This document shows, piece by piece, positions 7,731 to 18,000 of a DNA stretch of 38,876 bases. The DNA lies in the NCBI GenBank assembly GCA_016931035.1, contig JAFGFN010000177.1:1-38876 (forward strand), given 5' to 3'. The notes under the pieces are model-generated. The model saw only the letters and a program-made list of their open reading frames with translations, had not been told where the DNA came from and made no database searches. The translations under genes and the position numbers were made by a program. Each line of letters begins with the position of its first letter. Position 1 is the first letter of the stretch. Source of the stretch: Candidatus Sumerlaeota bacterium. GTDB lineage: Bacteria > Sumerlaeota > Sumerlaeia > UBA8349.

Positions 7731-10700
7731 TTAATAGAGCATCCACATCTCGACTCCCGTCGAGCCGGGAGGCGGAGGAGTCGGTGGGGGCGGAGGAGTC
7801 GGCGGAGGAGAAGATCCCACGTCTTCCCATGGCACGACGTCCAGTCCGTCCAGCCCGGCCTTGAACGACGGGTCGAGCGCCGCCCCGCTCGCCTCGCCCA
7901 TCAGGCGTTCGTTGAGCTCGATCCCGCGGAACACCCCGTCGTTGGGATTCGGCGGGTTCGCTTGCGGATAGAGCGGCGGGCTGTCGCTCCCGAGCACGTC
8001 GCACTCGTCGATGAAGGGACGACTGAAGGGGAACAGCGCGGGCGACTCGGTCGGTCCGGGGAAGACGCGGTCGCTTTCCGCGGCATCGACGGTTCGGTTG
8101 GACGTCTCGTCCGTGAGCGAGGTCGAGAAGAGAACCAGCGAGAACGGATCGTAACTCAGCAACGCGTCGTCCACGTCCACGGTGCCGGTCTCCCATGCCT
8201 CGGACGATACGAACGGCCAGAGCGAGCTGAGAAGCGTCGAGGTGGTGTAGGCATAGTCCTCGGGCACATCCACCGCGTCCAGGCCCAACGAACGCGTGGT
8301 CGGAATCTCGGTCGTCGTCGTGTCGCGGAACAGGTTGCCTAGGTTGGGCTGACCCAGGCCGCCGATCGGGATTTGCGGCTTGTTGTCGCGCCCACACCGC
8401 ACCACCATCCCGTCGGGAAGCAAGCCGGCCGAGTACCGATAACTCTGGTAGGGGAGCCGGACCATTAGCAGGTCGTCGTCGCTCACCTCGGTGCCGACGG
8501 GAAAGCGATTGCCCGTAATGGGATCGCCGATCCGGTGCATCGGCCCGAGGTAGAGCTTCCGGGAGGCATACGTTGTCTGGTGAACCGGATCCTTCACTTG
8601 GGGACTCTCTTCTTCGAAGGAGAAGAAGACGGCGAACGGCGTCGCTGGGAGGAGACCATCGCCGACGTTCGCGCAGTTGCGTTCGTTCAGGCGCCCGAAG
8701 GTCGGGAACGGCAGATACGTAGGATTGCTGGTGATTTGGACAATCGCGCCCAATTGGTCGAGCAGCCCCGGGTTGCACACGACATCCACGGCGTCGAGCC
8801 CGATATCGACGGCGTTCGAGGTCGGGTCCATCCACTCGTACGTCGTATGCGCGGGCATTGTCAAGGCGGCGTCGTAGTAGAAGTCGAACGGCTCGATCAG
8901 GAAGTAGTTGGGAATCACGACGCCCGTGTTGGTGAGCAGATCGCCCTGTTTGACGTCGGGGACGGGCGCAAGCGCCCAAGGCGGCGCCAAGGGCGGCGCG
9001 TCGGCGGGCGTGATGTTCTCCTCCACGGTAAAGAACGACATCAAGGGAACGGCGGTGGCAAAACCCGCCGGGTCCGCCGCGACGCACTTCAACGACACGG
9101 TCGTAATCCACACGGCGTCCAGGCCGTCCAGCCCCTTCTGCGTCAGGGTTGTTCCGGGGTCCGCAGGATCCAGCCCGTAGTAAACGGCGGTCAGCTCGGC
9201 GTTGCTCCCGCCGGGCAGAACCCTCGTGCCTTCTCCCGGATAGGGTTCCAGGTCGACGAGAATGTCGCCGTGGCTCTGGGGGTTACCCTGACCATCGACG
9301 AAGTCCTGCTCGCTCGACCACAGAATCACGCCTTGCGCGCCGGAACCGTCCAGATACGGATTGAGAGCGGGAGGCGCGATGGCCGTCCAGTACAGGTCAT
9401 AGGCGTTGCCCTTGTTGCCATAGAAGACCTCGATGAGATAGGTTCCGGCCGCGGGGACGATGTAGTCGATATGCTCGTTGTCCGTTATGGTCCATGGATA
9501 GGCGAGGAGCACTCCCGTCGAGGTGTAGAGGGCGATGTCGATGTCGCCTTCGGCGTGAGTGAAGGTGCAGTCCACCACGACCCGCTCTTCTCCCGGAGCG
9601 ACGTCGATCCGGTACCAATCCTGATCGGCTTGGACGCCCGGGCCGTCGATGGTCGAAAGCCAGGTGTTCTCCCAGTCGTAGCCGGGATAGTAGGCCGTGC
9701 CCGACGTGTCGTTGTCCTCGTAGTTGTCGTCGGAGAACGGCAGGTCGTTCCAGCGCAGGTTGTAGGTGGTCGCCGCGTCGTCGCCATAGATCCGGACGTA
9801 GTAGGCGCCCGCCGAGGGCGCCAGCCGCGTGGTGTGCTCGTCGTCGGTCGTACTCGTCGCGGAGGCCAGCAGAGCCCCGGAGGAATCGTACAGACCGAGA
9901 TCGACGTCGCCCAGCGCGTGCGAGAACGTGCAGTCCACGGCGACCCGCAGATGATCCGGGTCGACGTCGATCCGATACCAGTCGTCGTCGCTCTGGATTC
10001 CCAATCCGTCGATCGTCGAGAGCCAGGTGTCGGCCCAGTCGTAGCCCGGATAGTAGGCCGTCGGACGTGTGTCGTTGTTCTCGTAGTCGTCGTCTCCGGC
10101 GAAGGGCGAGAGCTGCGTCCCGGCGGGGTCGCCATAGAGATTGAAGTCCAGACTGTTCATCCACGATTGCCACCCCCAGTTCATCCCGAAGTTGCCCCGA
10201 CACCAGTTGAGCGCGTCGCCGATCGGCTCCTCCGAGGCGCCCGCCATGCGGTCGAAGACGTAGTAGCAGTGCGAGGTATTGTCTCCGTACAGCGAGTACA
10301 ACCCGCTGTTCCAGGTGCCGACGGCGTACCAGGAGACGCGGGTGGCCGAGATCGTCGCAATCGCGCCCTGTCTGAGTAATGAGTATCCGAGGTTCGTTGT
10401 ATTCTCGGGACAACCGTTGTGGCATGAAGACTGCACGACGAACGACGGATAGTCGTCGTGGAGAGAGGGGCAGTCGGTGTTCTGGAAGAATGGCGCCCAC
10501 GCGTCTTCGGTTCCCATGGGAGCCACTTGGCACAAACCGTCGGCTATCATAGTGTCGTGCGCCCACCACTTGCGCCAAGCGGCGGTCTGACTGCCGTGTC
10601 CCCACCAGGTGACGAAACCGTAGTGCTTCTGCCATTCGGTCAGAACGTTCGCTCCGGTGAGGGGAGTGTCCGGCACGGTCGGCGGAAGCGCGACGGGAGG

Positions 10701-12227
10701 ACCGTAGCACCCGACTTGTTCGTAGAGCGTGTGGGTGGTGTAGCCGTGGCCGCCGGCCAGCGCGCCGATGGCATTGCCGAAGCCGTCGCCGAACGTTTGC
10801 GGATACACGTCGGGAGGCCACGTCAACGCGCTGTTGCAGTCCACGTCGTCCTCGAAATTCGAGATCGCCGCCGGGATCAGGATCTTCTCGCGCCACGACA
10901 AGTCGCCCGCGGCCGTCTCGTAGTCGATGATCTTCTGCAGGATCGAGTCCAGGTCCGCCATCGACCCATAGAACGGAATGCGCCCGACCGCCACCTCGCA
11001 ATCGTGGTCGATTCCCCCTGCGATGAAGTCCTCCCCGGCACCGTACTCGCCCGGAAACGTGTCGCCGTCGGCGTCCCATAGTCCCGACAGCTCCGCGAAG
11101 CACATGTCGGTCGGGGCGGTCTCGCCGTGATCGGCGGAGTTCGGGTAGCACATCATCATCGGGAGGCTCTGCGTGGTGATCCACGACGACGGGTCCGGGT
11201 CGCCGATCAGAAGCACGTAGTCGATGGAGCCGGAGTGGGTCTGGAGCCAACTGCGAACGTTGTTTGCGCGGTCGAAGCACGTGCAGCCCGACAGGTAGTG
11301 TGTGTCGTCGGCGACGCTCGCATGCTCGGTGATCACGCTCACCGTATGGCCCAGCGACGTCTTGTGCGTCACAAGCGCCGTCAGCGTAGTGCTGTTGCTG
11401 TCGATGTATTCGGTCGTGACGATCGCGTAGTCCGCCGTGACGGCCGAACCGGCCGGCGGCGCCTCCTCAGGCGGAGCGCTTTCTTTCTCTCTCGCTTGGG
11501 GGTAGAACGCATCCGCGTCGTTGGGATTCTCGACCTTCGGCGCGAGGCGCGCCCAATGCGGATCGGCAACGACGGCGCCCACGGGTGCGCCGCGCTCGAA
11601 TTCCAGGCGAAGCCGAAGGTTCTGCAGCTTGCGCAGCTCCTGGCGCACCGGGTTGTAGGCCACGGGCGTCAGGCGCACATACGCCAGGTTCCACTGCCGA
11701 TACTTCGACTCGCGGACTGGGCCGAGAGGGTTGGCCGGATAGTCGGCGTCCCCGCCATACACGTCGATGTCGCGGCCGTCGACGATGCGGGCGGCGTCCT
11801 TTCCGCCAGACCCCATGACCATCCGACCATCGACGCGCGCAGCCGGGAACGACCCGGGAGCGACGTCGTATCGGCCCTCGATGGCGCGCCACTCGGGGTT
11901 CTCAAGCACCGCTCGCACGCTGCCCGGCTTCACGTCGGCCGGCAAGAGAAAGCAGAACTCACACGAGGGCAGCGCGGGCTCGCCCGGCGCCCCGCCCACG
12001 GCCAAATTCCCTAGAGCCAGACGCTGTCCCGCCGCGGCGCTTTGGGCGGCCACTTTTCCCCTCACGTCCAGCTCGAGCGTGATGGCGTCGGCCGTCGTCC
12101 GCAACGCGCCGCGCGCTATGCCCGAAGCGCCCCGGCCTGGAGACTCGCTCGCCGCCGGACCCGTCGCGATCGCTATCGCACACACGACGGCCAGGACGAG
12201 CGCAATGGTTCGTACGTTGTTAGACAT
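7731..12227 (-). CDS. Secreted gingipain-like peptidase (C25) with two PPC domains
   Basis: A 1498-residue exported protein. Signal peptide at about 1-27 (LVLAVVCAIAIATGPAASES). Residues about 45-250 resemble a C25 propeptide. The catalytic domain spans about 262-710, with the likely dyad His544 (WWGHGS) and Cys602 (SSCHNG). Two consecutive pre-peptidase C-terminal (PPC) beta domains follow at about 711-828 and 832-950; they are very similar to each other (both contain TAYYPGYDW, TWLSTIDG and DWYRIDV). Residues 955-1470 are unknown but repetitive, with four GLD[AG][VL]D motifs at 1032, 1143, 1315 and 1458. A proline-rich linker (1474-1488) precedes the end VEMWMLY. ATG 12227 is preceded by AAGGGAGGGAGACGAG; the longer in-frame start lacks a signal peptide. 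Gingipains degrade host or environmental proteins at Cys-type sites; the substrate here is unknown. Confidence 0.9.
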   Translation of the reverse strand: MSNNVRTIALVLAVVCAIAIATGPAASESPGRGASGIARGALRTTADAITLELDVRGKVAAQSAAAGQRLALGNLAVGGAPGEPALPSCEFCFLLPADVKPGSVRAVLENPEWRAIEGRYDVAPGSFPAARVDGRMVMGSGGKDAARIVDGRDIDVYGGDADYPANPLGPVRESKYRQWNLAYVRLTPVAYNPVRQELRKLQNLRLRLEFERGAPVGAVVADPHWARLAPKVENPNDADAFYPQAREKESAPPEEAPPAGSAVTADYAIVTTEYIDSNSTTLTALVTHKTSLGHTVSVITEHASVADDTHYLSGCTCFDRANNVRSWLQTHSGSIDYVLLIGDPDPSSWITTQSLPMMMCYPNSADHGETAPTDMCFAELSGLWDADGDTFPGEYGAGEDFIAGGIDHDCEVAVGRIPFYGSMADLDSILQKIIDYETAAGDLSWREKILIPAAISNFEDDVDCNSALTWPPDVYPQTFGDGFGNAIGALAGGHGYTTHTLYEQVGCYGPPVALPPTVPDTPLTGANVLTEWQKHYGFVTWWGHGSQTAAWRKWWAHDTMIADGLCQVAPMGTEDAWAPFFQNTDCPSLHDDYPSFVVQSSCHNGCPENTTNLGYSLLRQGAIATISATRVSWYAVGTWNSGLYSLYGDNTSHCYYVFDRMAGASEEPIGDALNWCRGNFGMNWGWQSWMNSLDFNLYGDPAGTQLSPFAGDDDYENNDTRPTAYYPGYDWADTWLSTIDGLGIQSDDDWYRIDVDPDHLRVAVDCTFSHALGDVDLGLYDSSGALLASATSTTDDEHTTRLAPSAGAYYVRIYGDDAATTYNLRWNDLPFSDDNYEDNDTSGTAYYPGYDWENTWLSTIDGPGVQADQDWYRIDVAPGEERVVVDCTFTHAEGDIDIALYTSTGVLLAYPWTITDNEHIDYIVPAAGTYLIEVFYGNKGNAYDLYWTAIAPPALNPYLDGSGAQGVILWSSEQDFVDGQGNPQSHGDILVDLEPYPGEGTRVLPGGSNAELTAVYYGLDPADPGTTLTQKGLDGLDAVWITTVSLKCVAADPAGFATAVPLMSFFTVEENITPADAPPLAPPWALAPVPDVKQGDLLTNTGVVIPNYFLIEPFDFYYDAALTMPAHTTYEWMDPTSNAVDIGLDAVDVVCNPGLLDQLGAIVQITSNPTYLPFPTFGRLNERNCANVGDGLLPATPFAVFFSFEEESPQVKDPVHQTTYASRKLYLGPMHRIGDPITGNRFPVGTEVSDDDLLMVRLPYQSYRYSAGLLPDGMVVRCGRDNKPQIPIGGLGQPNLGNLFRDTTTTEIPTTRSLGLDAVDVPEDYAYTTSTLLSSLWPFVSSEAWETGTVDVDDALLSYDPFSLVLFSTSLTDETSNRTVDAAESDRVFPGPTESPALFPFSRPFIDECDVLGSDSPPLYPQANPPNPNDGVFRGIELNERLMGEASGAALDPSFKAGLDGLDVVPWEDVGSSPPPTPPPPPTPPPPGSTGVEMWMLY

Positions 12228-13013
12228 CTCGTCTCCCTCCCTTTCTTCGCCCTCCCGCGCGCGGACGAGCGTCGGCTCGGCCGCGTTCGGAGAGCGTCGC
12301 GTTTGATCAACCTCGCGAGAACCGCGCGGTGCGTGGCGGGCCACACTCTCCCCTGCGAAGCGGAAGAAAGGCCTCGGGCCCGCAGCTCGTTCCATGACGC
12401 CCCCTTATCTTCTCGAAAATGAGGACGGTTCAGAGAGAATTCGTATTCCCTGCGCCTTCCAGGGCAGGACAAGGAAGAAACTGAAGTAGTCCCGGATTGC
12501 CTCCAGGTATCTACGAGTTGAGCAGCTTGATTGCGAAACTACTTCGTACTGTATGTTATCCGTGTCTCGTGTGTCAATGAAAAGCGCGGAGTTGAAAGTC
12601 GTTTCCCGTCGCGCAAGAATCGCCGAGATTGCTCCGCCGGCGCCGGGCGCATTAGGCCATACGGGGTTGCGTGAGGTATTCCTCTCACCGATAGGCTAGC
12701 ATATTCCTGCGCCGACCGGCAAAGGAGCCGGATGAGCCGATTTGGAGAGAGAAGGTGTGTTCCGCGCCGTGTCGGGGAAACACGACCGTTCGATTCCCGC
12801 TCCCGAACAGGCAATTTTCCGGTTGCTTGACCGTACGTCGATTGTGTAGTGGAGCGTCTCGCGAATCTTTAAGCCCTGAGAGCGTAGAGATCGCCGCTCG
12901 AAGGGATCTCGACCTTCGTTCTTGGACCGCGGTTCGGAGGGCCGATCGTCTCTCGTGGGAGAGTCCGCTAGGGGGCGGTATGGGATCTTGTCAATGACTC
13001 TCGGGACACGATA
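12228..13013. other. 786-bp gene-free stretch upstream of the C25 peptidase
   Basis: No ORF here has a plausible start, ribosome site and recognisable protein together. The stretch contains a leftward promoter-like sequence (12548-12577) about 320 bp before the peptidase start, and the downstream flank of the KamA-like gene. No tRNA, CRISPR or insertion sequence was recognised. A long leader for the peptidase mRNA, or an unrecognised small RNA, would fit. Confidence 0.5.
12548..12577 (-). promoter_or_regulatory. Possible sigma-70-type promoter toward the C25 peptidase
   Basis: In the leftward sense, TTGACA (12572-12577) and TACAGT (12548-12553) are separated by 18 nt. The -35 box is a perfect match and the -10 box matches at 4 of 6. 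It would give a leader of about 310 nt. Confidence 0.35.
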
Positions 13014-14813
13014 CTAGAAGTAGTACCAGATGCTCTCGTAGTCGTCGGGATTCTCTCCGGCGGCGGCCAGGCGGCACAGGTACTCGAGGATCGGCACGTC
13101 GGAACCGATGTAGGACGTACTTGGCGACACGTTCTTTTCCCACGGATGGAATGCATAGACTCTCGAACCGTCGGGCAGGACGGAAACCAAGTCGCGGTGT
13201 TGCTGCGCGCGCATGTAGTTTTTGCCCAGGCGCGGGACGTTGTACACGGCGGAATCGGTTCGCCGGAGCCCTGGGGCGAGGCGGGCCTCCTCTTTCGTCT
13301 CCTGCATCAAGCGGGCGATGGGAACGCGGTAGTCGAGCGTTTCTTCCTTCCCCTTCGGCACAAACGTATAGTAGGGATCGATGCCGATGCGACGGATCAG
13401 GAGGCGGAGTTTCGCCGTCTCGAAGCGTCGGGAGACGTAGAAGGTGTAGACCTGTTGGTTGTAAACGCCGATTCCCTTGCGACGCAAGGCGTCGATCGCC
13501 TCGGCCAACTCGGGCGTGATCTCGTAAGGATGCTCGACGTGGGTGACCACGGCGATTTCGCGACGCCCTAGCTCGCGGAATCCGCCCAACATTGTCGTCA
13601 GACTGCGGGTGATCCGCATCGGCGCGGTCACCGGGAGCCGGGTTCCGATTCGAATCAGGTCCACGTGAGGAATTCGGGCCACGCGACCGAGCACGCGCTT
13701 GACCGTGGCGTCGGCCAGGACGAGGGGGTCGCCGCCAGTGACCAGGACTTCGTGGATGGCGGGATGCTCCTCGATCCAGGCGCAGGCGGCCTCGATCTTC
13801 TCCCAGGGCGCGAGCGCGTGGGGCGACATCGCTTCGTCGATCTCCCAGTTGCGCTGGCAGTAGACGCATATTTGCGGACAGGTGTTGAACGGTTTGAGGA
13901 TCACGATGTTGGGATACCGGCGCGTAACCAGGTCGATGGGCGAGGTGTCTTCCTCCCCCATGAAATCGAGCGTGCCGCCTTCCCCGTCGCGGTGCGCGAT
14001 CAGCGCGTCCACGTAGTTCTGGGGCGGAAGAACCTGGGCGCGGACGGCCCGGTCGCGGCCTGCTTCGGGATCGTCGTCCATGAGCGACGCGTAGTAGGGG
14101 GTGACGGCGAAGGGGATGTTGTTTTCGACGGCGCGTTTGGCGTTGCGCAGCTCGTCGTCGGAGAGGTTCACGGCCCGGGCCAGAAGGTCGGGGTCGCGGA
14201 ACACGTTGCGGAACTGCCATTTCCAGTTCGACCAATCCTCGTCCGTTCCTTTCAAGACGGACAGAATCCTCTTGCGACGCTTGGCGCGTCTCTTCACCGC
14301 CTCCTTCGATAGGCCGTCGGGATACTTGCCCATCGCGGCGAGGACCCGTCCGGCCAATTCGTCCAATTGCAGGGAACGCGCAGAACCGGCTTCGCGTCCG
14401 GCGAGATCCGGTCCCTCGTCCGTGTCCGTCGGCACGCGGTAGGCGGGTCGGCCCTCGACGCCGCGGACGAGGTGGATCATCTGGGCGTAGAATCCCGGTT
14501 GGAGATCGGGCCTTTCGACTCCCTGGGCGATGTCCCACAACGCTTGCATCACGCTGAAACCGCACTTGGCGTCGGAGGCTTCGTGCAGGATGCCGCGCAT
14601 CGAGCGCGTGCAGTCGCGATTTATCACGCGAGTGTCGAGCGGTGTGTTCTCCTCCTCTTTGGCCTTTTCGTATCGGCTCTCGGAAAGGACCAGATAGAGC
14701 CGCCGGCGCGCCTCGTCGATGTTCGGGCTGCCACGCACCACGTCGAGGATGCGCCTCGCCTCGCGGCGGAATGCATCAATAGTAAACTGCGTCAAATCAA
14801 CACTATAACCCAT
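13014..14813 (-). CDS. KamA-family radical SAM protein (lysine/glutamate 2,3-aminomutase-like)
   Basis: A 599-residue protein. Residues about 1-230 form an N-terminal extension absent from the ~420-residue clostridial lysine 2,3-aminomutase. The radical SAM core begins near 300 with NTCPQICVYCQRNWE, where Cys312, Cys316 and Cys319 bind the 4Fe-4S cluster that cleaves S-adenosylmethionine. The PLP-lysine motif PGGGGK of aminomutases is not present; VPRLGKNY occupies a similar position and may supply the lysine. The core otherwise resembles aminomutases: VLVTGGDPLVL, RIGTRLPVTAPMRI, HVEHPYEIT. ATG 14813 is chosen because AAAGGG precedes it; the in-frame ATG at 14855 has no ribosome site. The substrate is uncertain: lysine, glutamate, or another amino acid. 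It lies downstream of ppdK but behind a terminator. Confidence 0.85.
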   Translation of the reverse strand: MGYSVDLTQFTIDAFRREARRILDVVRGSPNIDEARRRLYLVLSESRYEKAKEEENTPLDTRVINRDCTRSMRGILHEASDAKCGFSVMQALWDIAQGVERPDLQPGFYAQMIHLVRGVEGRPAYRVPTDTDEGPDLAGREAGSARSLQLDELAGRVLAAMGKYPDGLSKEAVKRRAKRRKRILSVLKGTDEDWSNWKWQFRNVFRDPDLLARAVNLSDDELRNAKRAVENNIPFAVTPYYASLMDDDPEAGRDRAVRAQVLPPQNYVDALIAHRDGEGGTLDFMGEEDTSPIDLVTRRYPNIVILKPFNTCPQICVYCQRNWEIDEAMSPHALAPWEKIEAACAWIEEHPAIHEVLVTGGDPLVLADATVKRVLGRVARIPHVDLIRIGTRLPVTAPMRITRSLTTMLGGFRELGRREIAVVTHVEHPYEITPELAEAIDALRRKGIGVYNQQVYTFYVSRRFETAKLRLLIRRIGIDPYYTFVPKGKEETLDYRVPIARLMQETKEEARLAPGLRRTDSAVYNVPRLGKNYMRAQQHRDLVSVLPDGSRVYAFHPWEKNVSPSTSYIGSDVPILEYLCRLAAAGENPDDYESIWYYF

Positions 14814-15006
14814 TTCGCGTACCCTTTCACCTCGGAGAATAGCACAGAAGGCCAAGCTTGTTCAAGCCTTGCCGGACTGCTTCTTGGCGCTGGCGAAGAA
14901 AGGGGTTTCGCGCAGAGGCGCAGGCGTGCGGAGGAAGAACGTCGGCAGGGAGACGATTTCTACGAAGGGCGAGAGGCTGTCCGGTCCGAGGACGCTTCAG
15001 GGTCTC

Positions 15007-15049
15007 GAAAAAGAAAACCGGGGGAACCGATTGTTCGGTTCCCCCCGGT
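15007..15049 (-). terminator. Rho-independent terminator of ppdK
   Basis: A 14-bp stem (ACCGGGGGAACCGA pairing with TCGGTTCCCCCCGGT, one bulged C) has a TTGT loop. In the leftward sense it is followed by TTTTCTTTTTCG. It starts about 30 bp past the ppdK stop and separates ppdK from the KamA-like gene. Confidence 0.92.
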
Positions 15050-15081
15050 GGAGTGGTCTGAGATTGGAACGAGTCGGAAGG

Positions 15082-18000
15082 CTATCGTCTGCGGCCGGCC
15101 TTGCGAGCGGCTTTCTTGGCGGTTTTCTTCGCCGTCTTCTTCACGACCTTCTTGGCCGCTTTCTTCGGCGCGGCTTTCTTGGCGACTTTCTTCACGGCCT
15201 TTTTCGTAGCCTTCTTGGCGACGTTCTTCGCCGCCTTCTTGGCCTTGGGCGCGGCCTTCTTGACGGCCTTCTTCGCCTTCGGAGCGGCTTTCTTGGCCGC
15301 GGGTTTCTTCGCCGCCGCCTTCTTAGGCGCGGCCTTCTTTGCCGCCGCCTTCTTGGCCGCGGGTTTCTTCGCCGCCGCTTTGGCCTTGCGCGCCGCCGCG
15401 ATCGCCGACTGCGCCGCGGCCAACCGTGCGATCGGGACGCGGAAGGGCGAGCAGCTGACGTAGGTCAGGCCGTTCTGGAAGCAGAACTCGACGGAGGCGG
15501 GGTCGCCGCCCTGTTCGCCGCAGATGCCGATCTTGAGGTCGGGGCGCGTGGCGCGCCCTTTCTGGACGGCCATCGTGACGAGTTGTCCGACGCCCGCCTG
15601 GTCGATGGTCTGGAACGGGTCGGCCTCGATGATCTTCTTGTCCAGGTAGTCCTGGAGGAAGCCGCCGATGTCGTCGCGCGAGAAGCCGAACGTCATCTGG
15701 GTGAGGTCGTTGGTGCCGAAGGAGAAGAACTCGGAGTCCTTGGCCATCTTGTCGGCCAGGAGGCACGCGCGCGGGATTTCGATCATGGTGCCGACCTTGA
15801 GAGGGATTGTCTTGACGCCGAACTTCGCTTTCACTTCGCCCAGGACGCGGTCGATGATGACCTTCTGCAGTCGGACCTCGTTGGTGTCGCTCGTGACGGG
15901 GATCATGATCTCGGGTAGGGCTTTTTTGCCGGCCTGGATGAGTTCGGCGGCGCCTTCGAGGATCGCGCGGATCTGCATTTCGCTTACCTCGGGGTACGTG
16001 ATGCCGAGGCGCACGCCGCGATGGCCCATCATCGGGTTGGACTCGTGGAGCGATTCGCCGCGCCTCTTGATGTCTTCGGCGCCGATGCCGAGCGCCGCAG
16101 CCAGTTCGGCCTGTTTCTCGGCGCCCTGGGGCACGAATTCATGAAGCGGCGGATCGAGCAGACGGAACGTGACGGGCATGCCGTCCATCGCTTCCATCGT
16201 GGCCTTCACGTCGCGCTTGACGAACGGGAAGAGATCCGCGAGCGCCTTCTTGCGCTCGTCCACGGTGTCGGAGAGGATCATCTTGCGAAGGTGGAAGAGC
16301 GGCTCGTCGCTGCCCTTGCCGTAGAACATGTGCTCGGTGCGGAAAAGGCCGATGCCTTCGGCTCCGAACTCGCGGGCGACCTTGGCGTCGGCGGGCGTGT
16401 CGGCGTTGGTGCGCACGCCCATGGTGCGGGCCTTGTCCACCATCGCCATGAACGCTTTGAAGCGGGGGTTCTCGGCGGCGGTGATCATGTCGATCGCGCC
16501 CTGGTAGACGTATCCGCGCGTGCCGTTGAGGGTCAGCGTGTCGCCTTCGCGAAGGATGACGTCGCCGGCCTTGGCCGTCTTGGTGTGAACGTCGATGCGC
16601 ATGGCCGAAGCGCCGACGATGCAGCACTTGCCCCAGCCGCGGGCGACGAGCGCCGCGTGCGAGGTCATGCCGCCGCGAGCCGTGAGGATGCCCTCGGCCG
16701 CGCGCATGCCTTCAACGTCCTCGGGGTTGGTCTCTTCGCGCACAAGGAGGACTCTCTTTCCCTTCTTGACCCAATCCACGGCGTCCTGGGCGGTGAAGAC
16801 GATGTGGCCGCAAGCGCCGCCGGGACCGGCCGGGAGACCCTTGGCGAGGACCGAGGCCCGCTTCTCGGCCGCCGGGTCGAGGATCGGGTGGAGGAGTTCG
16901 TCGAGCTGGGCGGGTTTGAGGCGCATGACGGCCTCGTTCGAGTCGATCGTCTTCTCGGCGAGCATGTCCATGGCCATGTTCAGGGCCGCCGTGCCGGTGC
17001 GTTTGCCGACGCGGGTCTGGAGCATGTAGAGCGTGCCTTCCTGGATCGTGAACTCGATGTCCTGCATGTCTTTGTAATGGTTTTCAAGCGTGTTGCGGAT
17101 GGCGACGAGCTGCTTGTAGGTGGCGGGCATAAGCTCTTCGAGGCTCTCGATGCCGTGCTCGACCTGCTCGACGGTCTTGGTCGACTGGTTGAGCGGGAAG
17201 GGGGTGCGGATACCGGCGACCACGTCCTCGCCCTGGGCGTTGGGGAGCCATTCGCCGAAGAACTTGTTTTCGCCCGTCGCCGGGTTGCGTGTGAAGGCGA
17301 CGCCGGTGGCCGAGGTCTCGCCCATGTTGCCGAACACCATGGCCTGGACGCTGACCGCCGTGCCCCACTCGTCGGGAATGCCTTCGATGCGGCGGTACGA
17401 GATGGCGCGCTTGCCGTTCCACGAGGCGAAGACGGCGCCGATGCCGCCCCAAACCTGCTCCATGGGGTCGTCGGGAAACTCTTTGCCCACGCACCGCTTG
17501 ACGATGCTCTTGAACGAGTCGCACAGAACCTGGAGGTCCTGGGCCGTGAGGTCGGTGTCGTTCTTGACGCCCTTGGCTTCCTTGACCCGGTGCATCTCCT
17601 TCTCCAGCTGGACGCGCACGCCTTTGCCCTCGGCGGGTTCGAGTCCGGCGGCTTTCTCCATGACCACGTCCGAGTACATCATGATGAGACGGCGATAAGC
17701 GTCCCACACGAAGCGCGGGTTCCGGGTCTTGGCGACGAGGCCGGGGATCGTCTTGGTCGTAAGACCGACGTTCAGAACGGTTTCCATCATGCCGGGCATC
17801 GACGACCGGGCGCCCGAGCGCACGGAGACCAGGAGCGGGTTGGCGGGGTCGCCGAACTTCATCGCCATGAGTTTGCCCATCCGTTCGAGGGCCGCATTGA
17901 CGTCGGCTTTGAGAGCGGGGGGATAGGCCCGCTTGTGTTCGTAGAAGTAGGTGCAGATTTCGGTTGTGATCGTGAAGCCGGGCGGGACAGGGATGCCAAG

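Noticed and set aside
7438-9111. N-terminal extension that would make the M15 peptidase an 860-residue protein
   Set aside because: The extra part crosses a terminator and an alternative frame of the C25 peptidase gene; the signal peptide starts only at 7437.
8535-10379. Rightward frame of 614 codons inside the C25 peptidase gene
   Set aside because: Antisense to a gene with clear signal peptide, catalytic dyad and terminator.
12539-12814. Leftward 91-codon frame upstream of the C25 peptidase
   Set aside because: No ribosome site, no family, and it covers the best promoter-like sequence.
12720-12830. tRNA-like TTCGATTCCC sequence near 12790
   Set aside because: The flanking bases do not form a T-arm, anticodon arm or acceptor stem.
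15085-15390. DNA tandem repeat at the ppdK 3' end as a mobile or structural repeat
   Set aside because: It is explained by coding of a Lys/Ala-rich tail; the frame is intact.
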